This document shows positions 53,507-64,000 of a DNA stretch of 64,000 nucleotides, in pieces (within the stretch, counting starts at the first letter, position 1; the number at the start of each line of letters is the position of its first letter). A program made the translations under genes and the position numbers. The notes beneath the pieces are model-generated. The model did not search any database and was not told the origin of the DNA. It worked only from the letters and a program-made list of their open reading frames with translations. Source of the DNA: Luidia sarsii (lineage: Eukaryota; Echinodermata; Asteroidea; Paxillosida; Luidiidae); contig OX465103.1 of NCBI GenBank assembly GCA_949987565.1, forward strand, positions 14,738,774-14,802,773, in the 5' to 3' direction.

Positions 53507-53935
53507 ACAAGGATAACACCCCCTTTTACAGGACCAATTGCAAAGGCGGGGGTCACGAGGCCAGGCGGAAAAAGGGTTTCCTTCCCCCAAAAGGCTTTTG
53601 ACGGCCTCCAAAAAACCACCGACAGCACACCGACATCACACCGACAGCACACCAACAACACACCGACAGCACACCGACAGCACACCGACAGCACACCTAC
53701 AGCACTCAGACAGCACCCCGACACCACTCCGACAGCACACCGACAGCACACCAACAGCACACTGACAGCATACCAACAACCCAACATCAGCACGACAGCA
53801 CACCGACACTCCATCGACCATACAGCGACAGCACACTGACATTCCACCCACACCACGCCGAAACCCCACACACTCTCAGAGAAGTGAAGAAAAGATGAGA
53901 AGGAAAACTGGCAAGAACCTTTGCTTAATCCTGAA
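53507..53935. repeat. 429-bp monomer with a left-end-type tail
   Basis: The front matches the 43388 class (CTCCAAAAAACC), and the TACATGTA insertion is absent. Its tail has CACCACGCCGAAACCCC and GATGAGAAGG, which otherwise occur only in monomers 1541 and 7138. It also has CACCAACAACACACC near 53651 and CACTCCATCGACC near 53807, not seen elsewhere. It appears to be a hybrid monomer. Confidence 0.82.
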
Positions 53936-56900
53936 ACAAGGATAACACCCCCTTTCACAGGACCAATTGCAAAGGCGGGGGTCACGAGGCCAGGCGGAAA
54001 AAGGGTTTCCTTCCCCCTAAAGGCTTTTTACGGCCTCCAACAAACCACAGACAGCACACCGACATCACACAGACAGCACACCGACATCACACCGACAGCA
54101 CACCGACAGCACACCGAAAGCACACTGACAGCACACCTACAGCACACAGACAGCACCCGACACCACTCCGAGATCTCACCGACAGCACACCAACAGCACA
54201 CTAATGACAGCATACCAACAACCCACCGTCAGCACGACAGCACACCAACACTGCATCGACCATACAACGACAGCACAACGAAAGCACACAGACAGCACAC
54301 CAACAGCGAACCGACAAGCACACCGATGGCCCACCGACAGCACACCAACAGCACACTGACAGCATACCAACAACCCACCATCAGCACGACAGCACACTGA
54401 CACTACATCGACCATACAGCGACAGCACACCCAAAGCACACAGACAGCACACTGACATTCCACCCACAGCACGCCGACACCCCACACACTCTCAGAGAAG
54501 TGAAGAAAAGAGTAGAAGGAAAACTGGCAAGAATCTTTACTTGATCCTGAAACAAGGATAACACCCCCTTTTACAGGACCAATTGCAAAGGCGGGGGTCA
54601 CGAGGCCAGGCGGAAAAAGGGTTTCCTTCCCCCAAAAAGGCTTTTGACGGCCTCAAACAAACCACCGACAGCACACCGACATCACACCGACAGCACACCG
54701 ACAGCACACCGACACTGCATCGACCATACTGCGACAGCACAACGTAAGCACACAGACAGCACACCAACAGCGAACCGACAAGCAAACCGATGGCCCACCG
54801 ACAGCACACCAACAGGACACTGACAGCATACCAACAACCCACCATCAGCACGACAGCACACTGACACTCGTACATCGACAATACAGCGACAGCACACCCA
54901 AAGCACACAGACAGCACACTGACATTCCACCCACAGCACGCCGACACCCCACACACTCTCAGAGAAGTGAAGAAAAGAGTAGAAGGAAAACTGGCAAGAA
55001 TCTTTGCTTGATCCTGAAACAAGGATAACACCCCCTTTTACAGGACCAATTGCAAAGGCGGGGGTCACGAGGCCAGGCGGAAAAAGGGTTTCCTTCCCCC
55101 TAAAGGCTTTTTACGGCCTCCAACAAACCACAGACAGCACACCGACATCACACCGACAGCACACCAACAGCACATAGACAGCACACCGACAGCACACCGA
55201 AAGCACACTGACAGCACACCTACAGCACCCCGACACCACTCCGAGAGCTCACCGACAGCACACCAACAGCACACTAATGACAGCATACCAACAACCCACC
55301 GTCAGCACGACAGCACACCGACACTGCATCGACCATACAACGACAGCACAACGAAAGCACACAGACAGCACACCAACAGCGAACCGACAAGCACACCGAT
55401 GGCCCACCGACAGCACACCAACAGCACACTGACAGCATACCAACAACCCACCATCAGCACGACAGCACACTGACACTACATCGACCATACAGCGACAGCA
55501 CACCCAAAGCACACAGACAGCACACTGACATTCCACCCACAGCACGCCGACACCCCACACACTCTCAGAGAAGTGAAGAAAAGAGTAGAAGGAAAACTGG
55601 CAAGAATCTTTACTTGATCCTGAAACAAGGATAACACCCCCTTTTACAGGACCAATTGCAAAGGCGGGGGTCACGAGGACAGGCGGAAAAAGGGTTTCCT
55701 TCCCCCAAAAAGGCTTTTGACGGCCTCCAACAAACCACCGACAGCACACCGACATCACACCGACAGCACACCAATAGCACACCGACAGCACACCGACACT
55801 GCATCGACCATACTGCGACAGCACAACGTAAGCACACAGACAGCACACCAACAGCGAACCGACAAGCAAACCGATGTCCCACCGACAGCACACCAACAGC
55901 ACACTGACAGCATACCAACAACCCACCATCAGCACGACAGCACACTGACACTCGTACATCGACCATACAGCGACAGCACACCCAAAGCACACAGACAGCA
56001 CACTGACATTCCACCCACAGCACGCCAACACCCCACACACTCTCAGAGAAGTGAAGAAAAGAGTAGAAGGAAAACTGGCAAGAATCTTTGCTTGATCCTG
56101 AAACAAGGATAACACCCCCTTTTACAGGACCAATTGCAAAGGCGGGGGTAACGAGGCCAGGCGGAAAAAGGGTTTTCTTCCCCCAAAAGGCTTTTGACGG
56201 CCTCCAACAAACCACCGACATCACACCGACAGCACACAAACAGCACACCAACAGCACATAGACAGCACACCGACAGCACACCGACAGCACACCGACAGCA
56301 CACCTACAGCACTCAGACAGCACCCCGACACCACCCCGACACCACTCCGACAGCACACCGACAGCACTCCGAGAGCTCACCGACAGCACACCAACAGCAC
56401 ACTAATGACACCATACCAACAACCCACCGTCAGCACGACAGCACACCGACAATACATCGACCATACAGCGACAGCACACTGACATTCCACCCACAGCACA
56501 CCATCACCCCACACACTCTCAGAGAAGTGAAGAAAAGAGAAGAAGGAAAACTGGCAAGAACCTTTGCTTAATCCTGAAACAAGGATAACACCCCCTTTCA
56601 CTGGACCAATTACAAAGGCGGGGGTCACGAGGCCAGGCGGAAAAAGGGTTTCCTTCCCCCAAAAGGCTTTTTACGGCCTCCAACAAACCACAGACAGCAC
56701 ACCGACATCACATCGACAGCACACCGACATCACACCTACAGCACACCGACAGCACACCCAAAGCACACTGACAGCACACCTACAGCACACAGACAGCACC
56801 CTGACACCACTCCGAGATCTCACCGACAGCACACCAACAGCACACTAATGACAGCATACCAACAACCCACCGTCAGCACGACAGCACACCGACACTGCAT

Positions 56901-58952
56901 CGACCATACAGCGACAGCACAACAAAAGCACACAGACAGCACACCAACAGCGAACCGACAAGCACACCGATGGCCCACCGACAGCACACCAACAGCACAC
57001 TGACAGCATACCAACAACCCACCATCACCACGACAGCACACTGACACTCGTACATCGACCATACAGCGACAGCACACCCAAAGCACACAAACAGCACACT
57101 GACATTCCACCCACAGCACGCCGACACCCCACACACTCTCAGAGAAGTGAAGAAAAGAGTAGAAGGAAAACTGGCAAGAATCTTTGCTTGATCCTGAAAC
57201 AAGGATAACACCCCCTTTTACAGGACCAATTGCAAAAGGCGGGGGTCACGAGGCCAGGCGGAAAAAGGGTTTCCTTCCCCCAAAAGGCTTTTGACGGCCT
57301 CCAACAAACCACCGACAGCACACCGACATCACACCGACAGCACACCGACAGCACACCGACAGCACACCGACAGCACACCGACAGCACACCGACAGCACAC
57401 CTACATGTACAGCACTCAGACAGCACCCCGACACCACTCCGACAGCACACCGACAGCACACTGACAGCATACCAACAACCCACCGTCAGCACGACAGCAC
57501 ACCGACACTACATCGACCATACAGCGACAGCACACTGACATTCCACCCACAGCACACCGTCACCCCACACACTCTCAGAGAAGTGAAGAAAAGAGAAGAA
57601 GGAAAACTGGCAAGAACCTTTGCTTAATCCGGAAACAAGGATAACACCCCCTTTCACAGGACCAATTGCAAAGGCGGGGGTCACGAGGCCAGGCGGAAAA
57701 AGGGTTTCCTTCCCCCTAAAGGCTTTTTACGGCCTCCAACAAACCACAGACAGCACACCGACATCACACAGACAGCACACCGACATCACACCGACAGCAC
57801 ACCGACAGCACACCGAAAGCACACTGACAGCACACCTACAGCACACAGACAGCACCCGACACCACTCCGAGATCTCACCGACAGCACACCAACAGCACAC
57901 TAATGACAGCATACCAACAACCCACCGTCAGCACGACAGCACACCGACACTGCATCGACCATACAACGACAGCACAACGAAAGCACACAGACAGCACACC
58001 AACAGCGAACCGACAAGCACACCGATGGCCCACCGACAGCACACCAACAGCACACTGACAGCATACCAACAACCCACCATCAGCACGACAGCACACTGAC
58101 ACTACATCGACCATACAGCGACAGCACACCCAAAGCACACAGACAGCACACTGACATTCCACCCACAGCACGCCGACACCCCACACACTCTCAGAGAAGT
58201 GAAGAAAAGAGTAGAAGGAAAACTGACAAGAATCTTTACTTGATCCTGAAACAAGGATAACACCCCCTTTTACAGGACCAATTGCAAAGGCGGGGGTCAC
58301 GAGGCCAGGCGGAAAAAGGGTTTCCTTCTCCCAAAAAGGCTTTTGACGGCCTCCAACAAACCACCGAGAGCACACCGACATCACACCGACAGCACACCAA
58401 TAGCACACCGACAGCACACCGACACTGCATCGACCATACTGCGACAGCACAACGTAAGCACACAGACAGCACACCAACAGCGAACCGACAAGCAAACCGA
58501 TGTCCAACCGACAGCACACCAACAGCACACTGACAGCATACCAACAACCCACCATCAGCACGACAGCACACTGACACTCGTACATCGACCATACAGCGAC
58601 AGCACACCCAAAGCACACAGACAGCACACTGACATTCCACCCACAGCACGCCGACACCCCACACACTCTCAGAGAAGTGAAGAAAAGAGTAGAAGGAAAA
58701 CTGGCAAGAATCTTTGCTTGATCCTGAAACAAGGATAACACCCCCTTTTACAGGACCAATTGCAAAGGCGGGGGTCACGAGGCCAGGCGGAAAAAGGGTT
58801 TCCTTCCCCCAAAAGGCTTTTGACGGCCTCCAACAAACCACCGACATCACACCGACAGCACACAAACAGCACACCAACAGCACATAGACAGCACACCGAC
58901 AGCACACCGACAGCACACCGACAGCACACCTACAGCACTCAGACAGCACCCC

Positions 58953-59796
58953 GACACCACCCCGACACCACTCCGACAGCACACCGACAGCACTCCGAGA
59001 GCTCACCGACATCAAACACCAACAGCACACTAATGACACCATACCAACAACCCACCGTCAGCACGACAGCACACCGACACTACATCGACCATACAGCGAC
59101 AGCACACTGACATTCCACCCACAGCACACCATCACCCCACACACTCTCAGAGAAGTGAAGAAAAGAGTAGAAGGAAAACTGGCAAGAATCTTTGCTTGAT
59201 CCTGAAACAAGGATAACACCCCCTTTTACAGGACCAATTGCAAAGGCGGGGGTAACGAGGCCAGGCGGAAAAAGGGTTTCCTTCCCCCAAAAGGCTTTTG
59301 ACGGCCTCCAACAAACCACCGACATCACACCGACAGCACACAAACAGCACACCAACAGCACATAGACAGCACACCGACAGCACACCGACAGCACACCGAC
59401 AGCACACCTACAGCACTCAGACAGCACCCCGACACCACCCCGACACCACTCCGACAGCACACCGACAGCACTCCGAGAGCTCACCGACAGCACACCAACA
59501 GCACACTAATGACACCATACCAACAACCCACCGTCAGCACGACAGCACACCGACAATACATCGACCATACAGCGACAGCACACTGACATTCCACCCACAG
59601 CACACCATCACCCCACACACTCTCAGAGAAGTGAAGAAAAGAGAAGAAGGAAAACTGGCAAGAACCTTTGCTTAATCCTGAAACAAGGATAACACCCCCT
59701 TTCACTGGACCAATTACAAAGGCGGGGGTCACGAGACCAGGCGGAAAAAGGGTTTCCTTCCCCCAAAAGGCTTTTTACGGCCTCCAACAAACCACA
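58953..59796. repeat. 844-bp tandem duplication, left copy
   Basis: It runs from GACACCACCCC in the tract of monomer 58729 through monomer 59207 to the ACCACA following the core of monomer 59683. It carries CATCAAACACC near 59010 and the private core change GAGACC near 59733 (GAGGCC elsewhere). I noticed one small difference from the right copy: the left copy's first tail belongs to monomer 58729, otherwise the sequence is the same. Confidence 0.9.
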
Positions 59797-60050
59797 GACA
59801 CCACCCCGACACCACTCCGACAGCACACCGACAGCACTCCGAGAGCTCACCGACATCAAACACCAACAGCACACTAATGACACCATACCAACAACCCACC
59901 GTCAGCACGACAGCACACCGACACTACATCGACCATACAGCGACAGCACACTGACATTCCACCCACAGCACACCATCACCCCACACACTCTCAGAGAAGT
60001 GAAGAAAAGAGTAGAAGGAAAACTGGCAAGAATCTTTGCTTGATCCTGAA
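59683..60050. repeat. Shortest monomer, 368 bp, created at the 844-bp duplication joint
   Basis: The front is that of an A-left monomer (CACTGGACC, ATTACAAAGG, GAGACC). Immediately after the core it switches at 59797 into the distal tract and tail of monomer 58729. The whole CACACCGACATCACATCGAC part of the tract is skipped, which explains the small size. Confidence 0.88.
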
Positions 60051-60640
60051 ACAAGGATAACACCCCCTTTTACAGGACCAATTGCAAAGGCGGGGGTAAC
60101 GAGGCCAGGCGGAAAAAGGGTTTCCTTCCCCCAAAAGGCTTTTGACGGCCTCCAACAAACCACCGACATCACACCGACAGCACACAAACAGCACACCAAC
60201 AGCACATAGACAGCACACCGACAGCACACCGACAGCACACCGACAGCACACCTACAGCACTCAGACAGCACCCCGACACCACCCCGACACCACTCCGACA
60301 GCACACCGACAGCACTCCGAGAGCTCACCGACAGCACACCAACAGCACACTAATGACACCATACCAACAACCCACCGTCAGCACGACAGCACACCGACAA
60401 TACATCGACCATACAGCGACAGCACACTGACATTCCACCCACAGCACACCATCACCCCACACACTCTCAGAGAAGTGAAGAAAAGAGAAGAAGGAAAACT
60501 GGCAAGAACCTTTGCTTAATCCTGAAACAAGGATAACACCCCCTTTCACTGGACCAATTACAAAGGCGGGGGTCACGAGACCAGGCGGAAAAAGGGTTTC
60601 CTTCCCCCAAAAGGCTTTTTACGGCCTCCAACAAACCACA
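59797..60640. repeat. 844-bp tandem duplication, right copy
   Basis: It begins at GACACCACC, directly after the core of monomer 59683, and ends just before GACAGC at 60641. Both ends share the word GACA, so the joint has about 4 bp of microhomology. CATCAAACACC (near 59853) and GAGACC (near 60577) repeat the left copy's private changes. Confidence 0.9.
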
Positions 60641-63600
60641 GACAGCACACCGACATCACATCGACAGCACACCGACATCACACCTACAGCACACCGACAG
60701 CACACCCAAAGCACACTGACAGCACACCTACAGCACACAGACAGCACCCTGACACCACTCCGAGATCTCACCGACAGCACACCAACAGCACACTAATGAC
60801 AGCATACCAACAACCCACCGTCAGCACGACAGCACACCGACACTGCATCGACCATACAGCGACAGCACAACAAAAGCACACAGACAGCACACCAACAGCG
60901 AACCGACAAGCACACCGATGGCCCACCGACAGCACACCAACAGCACACTGACAGCATACCAACAACCCACCATCACCACGACAGCACACTGACACTCGTA
61001 CATCGACCATACAGCGACAGCACACCCAAAGCACACAGACAGCACACTGACATTCCACCCACAGCACGCCGACACCCCACACACTCTCAGAGAAGTGAAG
61101 AAAAGAGTAGAAGGAAAACTGGCAAGAATCTTTGCTTGATCCTGAAACAAGGATAACACCCCCTTTTACAGGACCAATTGCAAAAGGCGGGGGTCACGAG
61201 GCCAGGCGGAAAAAGGGTTTCCTTCCCCCAAAAGGCTTTTGACGGCCTCCAACAAACCACCGACAGCACACCGACATCACACCGACAGCACACCGACAGC
61301 ACACCGACAGCACACCGACAGCACACCGACAGCACACCGACAGCACACCTACATGTACAGCACTCAGACAGCACCCCGACACCACTCCGACAGCACACCG
61401 ACAGCACACTGACAGCATACCAACAACCCACCGTCAGCACGACAGCACACCGACACTACATCGACCATACAGCGACAGCACACTGACATTCCACCCACAG
61501 CACACCGTCACCCCACACACTCTCAGAGAAGTGAAGAAAAGAGAAGAAGGAAAACTGGCAAGAACCTTTGCTTAATCCGGAAACAAGGATAACACCCCCT
61601 TTCACAGGACCAATTGCAAAGGCGGGGGTCACGAGGCCAGGCGGAAAAAGGGTTTCCTTCCCCCTAAAGGCTTTTTACGGCCTCCAACAAACCACAGACA
61701 GCACACCGACATCACACAGACAGCACACCGACATCACACCGACAGCACACCGACAGCACACCGAAAGCACACTGACAGCACACCTACAGCACACAGACAG
61801 CACCCGACACCACTCCGAGATCTCACCGACAGCACACCAACAGCACACTAATGACAGCATACCAACAACCCACCGTCAGCACGACAGCACACCGACACTG
61901 CATCGACCATACAACGACAGCACAACGAAAGCACACAGACAGCACACCAACAGCGAACCGACAAGCACACCGATGGCCCACCGACAGCACACCAACAGCA
62001 CACTGACAGCATACCAACAACCCACCATCAGCACGACAGCACACTGACACTACATCGACCATACAGCGACAGCACACCCAAAGCACACAGACAGCACACT
62101 GACATTCCACCCACAGCACGCCGACACCCCACACACTCTCAGAGAAGTGAAGAAAAGAGTAGAAGGAAAACTGACAAGAATCTTTACTTGATCCTGAAAC
62201 AAGGATAACACCCCCTTTTACAGGACCAATTGCAAAGGCGGGGGTCACGAGGCCAGGCGGAAAAAGGGTTTCCTTCTCCCAAAAAGGCTTTTGACGGCCT
62301 CCAACAAACCACCGAGAGCACACCGACATCACACCGACAGCACACCAATAGCACACCGACAGCACACCGACACTGCATCGACCATACTGCGACAGCACAA
62401 CGTAAGCACACAGACAGCACACCAACAGCGAACCGACAAGCAAACCGATGTCCAACCGACAGCACACCAACAGCACACTGACAGCATACCAACAACCCAC
62501 CATCAGCACGACAGCACACTGACACTCGTACATCGACCATACAGCGACAGCACACCCAAAGCACACAGACAGCACACTGACATTCCACCCACAGCACGCC
62601 GACACCCCACACACTCTCAGAGAAGTGAAGAAAAGAGTAGAAGGAAAACTGGCAAGAATCTTTGCTTGATCCTGAAACAAGGATAACACCCCCTTTTACA
62701 GGACCAATTGCAAAGGCGGGGGTCACGAGGCCAGGCGGAAAAAGGGTTTCCTTCCCCCAAAAGGCTTTTGACGGCCTCCAACAAACCACCGACATCACAC
62801 CGACAGCACACAAACAGCACACCAACAGCACATAGACAGCACACCGACAGCACACCGACAGCACACCGACAGCACACCTACAGCACTCAGACAGCACCCC
62901 GACACCACCCCGACAGCACACCGACAGCACTCCGAGAGCTCACCGACAGCACACCAACAGCACACTAATGACACCATACCAACAACCCACCGTCAGCACG
63001 ACAGCACACCGACACTACATCGACCATACAGCGACAGCACACTGACATTCCACCCACAGCACACCATCACCCCACACACTCTCAGAGAAGTGAAGAAAAG
63101 AGAAGAAGGAAAACTGGCAAGAACCTTTGCTTAATCCTGAAACAAGGATAACACCCCCTTTCACTGGACCAATTACAAAGGCGGGGGTCACGAGGCCAGG
63201 CGGAAAAAGGGTTTCCTTCCCCCAAAAGGCTTTTGACGGCCTCCAACAAACCACAGACAGCACACCGACATCACATCGACAGCACACCGACATCACACCT
63301 ACAGCAAACCGACAGTACACCCAAAGCACACTGACAGCACACCTACAGCACACAGACAGCACCCTGACACCACTCCGAGATCTCACCGACAGCACACCAA
63401 CAGCACACTAATGACAGCATACCAACAACCCACCGTCAGCACGACAGCACACCGACACTGCATCGACCATACAGCGACAGCACAACGAAAGCACACAGAC
63501 AGCACACCAACAGCGAACCGACAAGCACACCGATGGCCCACCGACAGCACACCAACAGCACACTGACAGCATACCAACAACCCACCATCACCACGACAGC

Positions 63601-64000
63601 ACACTGACACTCGTACATCGACCATACAGCGACAGCACACCCAAAGCACACAGACAGCACACTGACATTCCACCCACAGCACGCCGACACCCCACACACT
63701 CTCAGAGAAGTGAAGAAAAGAGTAGAAGGAAAACTGGCAAGAATCTTTGCTTGATCCTGAAACAAGGATAACACCCCCTTTTACAGGACCAATTGCAAAA
63801 GGCGGGGGTCACGAGGCCAGGCGGAAAAAGGGTTTCCTTCCCCCAAAAGGCTTTTGACGGCCTCCAACAAACCACCGACAGCACACCGACATCACACCGA
63901 CAGCACACCGACAGCACACCGACAGCACACCGACAGCACACCGACAGCACACCGACAGCACACCTACATGTACAGCACTCAGACAGCACCCCGACACCAC
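60527..64000. repeat. 3948-bp repeat at the right end, copy 2 (cut by the window edge)
   Basis: Starts are 60527, 61147, 61583, 62199, 62677, 63142 and 63762 (partial). The first four lengths, 620, 436, 616 and 478, equal copy 1. Monomer 62677 is 465 rather than 478 bp: it lacks one 11-bp unit near 62908 and has CAGCACACC instead of CATCAAACACC. Monomer 63142 has an A-left flank with a TTTTGACGG core. The 844-bp duplication has not occurred at this point. Confidence 0.85.
63762..64000. repeat. Partial monomer at the right edge
   Basis: The first 239 bp of a short B-left monomer are present, with the extra A in GCAAAAGGCGG, six perfect CACACCGACAG units and TACATGTA at 63965. It equals the start of monomers 47552, 57199 and 61147, so the array continues beyond the window. 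Confidence 0.92.

Larger units (their letters stand above)
50784..57634. repeat. Large duplicated block, copy 2
   Basis: Starts are 50784, 51261, 51878, 52410, 52887, 53507, 53936, 54552, 55019, 55625, 56103, 56579 and 57199. The lengths are 477, 617, 532, 477, 620, 429, 616, 467, 606, 478, 476, 620 and 436. Relative to copy 1 it gains monomer 51878. It also has one 429-bp monomer (53507) where copy 1 has two (466 + 435). Both departures carry variants otherwise found only in the left-end L repeats. Confidence 0.85.
56579..60526. repeat. 3948-bp repeat at the right end, copy 1
   Basis: Starts are 56579, 57199, 57635, 58251, 58729, 59207, 59683 and 60051, with lengths 620, 436, 616, 478, 478, 476, 368 and 476. 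The next unit begins at 60527. Removing the 844-bp duplication inside it leaves 3104 bp, probably the earlier unit. Shared changes with copy 2 include TCCGGAAAC (57629 and 61577), CTGACAAGAATC (58222 and 62170) and TTCTCCCAAAAAGG (58327 and 62275). Confidence 0.87.
1..64000. repeat. Satellite DNA array, 123 head-to-tail monomers filling the window
   Basis: The conserved word ACAAGGAT, or a one-base variant of it, recurs from position 1 to 63762 at spacings of 368-763 bp, mostly 435-490 or 605-627 bp. I count 122 complete monomers and one partial. All are in the same orientation and nothing unrelated interrupts them. Each monomer has a conserved GC-rich core, then a tract of 11-bp CACACCGACAG-like units, a degenerate tail and a polypurine stretch. 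The plus strand is rich in C and A and poor in T. Tandem satellites with nested subrepeats and higher-order repeats are typical of eukaryotic heterochromatin. The chromosomal location and species are not determinable here. Neither edge of the array lies in the window. Confidence 0.97.

Noticed and set aside
1..64000. Ribosomal DNA intergenic spacer repeats
   Set aside because: Spacer subrepeats can look similar, but no rRNA gene sequence appears in 64 kb, which is longer than most spacers.
1..64000. Immunoglobulin-switch-like or recombination-signal repeats
   Set aside because: AGCA words occur in every 11-bp unit simply because of the unit sequence. AGCT is rare, no heptamer/nonamer pair is seen and no constant-region or V gene is present.
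1..64000. Transposon or retroelement insertion within the array
   Set aside because: Monomer spacing is unbroken. All length outliers (368, 373, 465, 763 bp) are explained by deletion or fusion of satellite sequence, with no foreign sequence or target-site duplication.

Overview
The whole 64 kb window is one uninterrupted satellite DNA array. I found no credible protein-coding gene, RNA gene, transposon, CRISPR array or unique sequence. This layout fits a nuclear eukaryotic chromosome (pericentromeric, subtelomeric or other heterochromatic block) assembled from long reads. The species cannot be named from the sequence. All monomers point the same way and are CA-rich and T-poor on the plus strand.

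The array is hierarchical. Level 1 is an 11-bp unit, CACACCGACAG, with point variants. Level 2 is a monomer of about 430-627 bp (extremes 368 and 763). It has a conserved non-repetitive part of roughly 150 bp (polypurine tract, junction, GC-rich core with inverted repeats) followed by a variable 11-bp tract and a degenerate tail. Using the conserved word ACAAGGAT as an arbitrary start, I count 122 complete monomers and one cut off by the right edge. Two junction haplotypes exist: TAATCC...TTTCAC ('A-left') and TGATCC...TTTTAC ('B-left'). A-left monomers are mostly long (605-627 bp) and B-left mostly short (430-490 bp). Long monomers carry an internal duplication with 152-bp spacing. Level 3 consists of higher-order repeats.

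Layout: 1-3572 recurs at 5122-9169 with one monomer gained or lost. 9170-16541 is a mixed zone of 446/620-bp dimers, including a 763-bp and a core-less 373-bp monomer. 16542-22148 is a diverged relative of the next block. 22149-34730 is three nearly identical 4194-bp, eight-monomer repeats. 35348-40577 is two 2615-bp, five-monomer repeats. 41194-47987 recurs at 50784-57634. 56579 to the end is a 3948-bp repeat that contains an exact 844-bp tandem duplication.

The many long open frames on both strands are a by-product of an 11-bp unit that has no stop codon in any of its six frames. They should not be annotated as genes. The interest of the window lies in its recombination record: hybrid monomers with mappable crossover points, 11-bp length ladders, variants that look like CpG deamination products, and a segment near the left end that reappears about 48 kb away.
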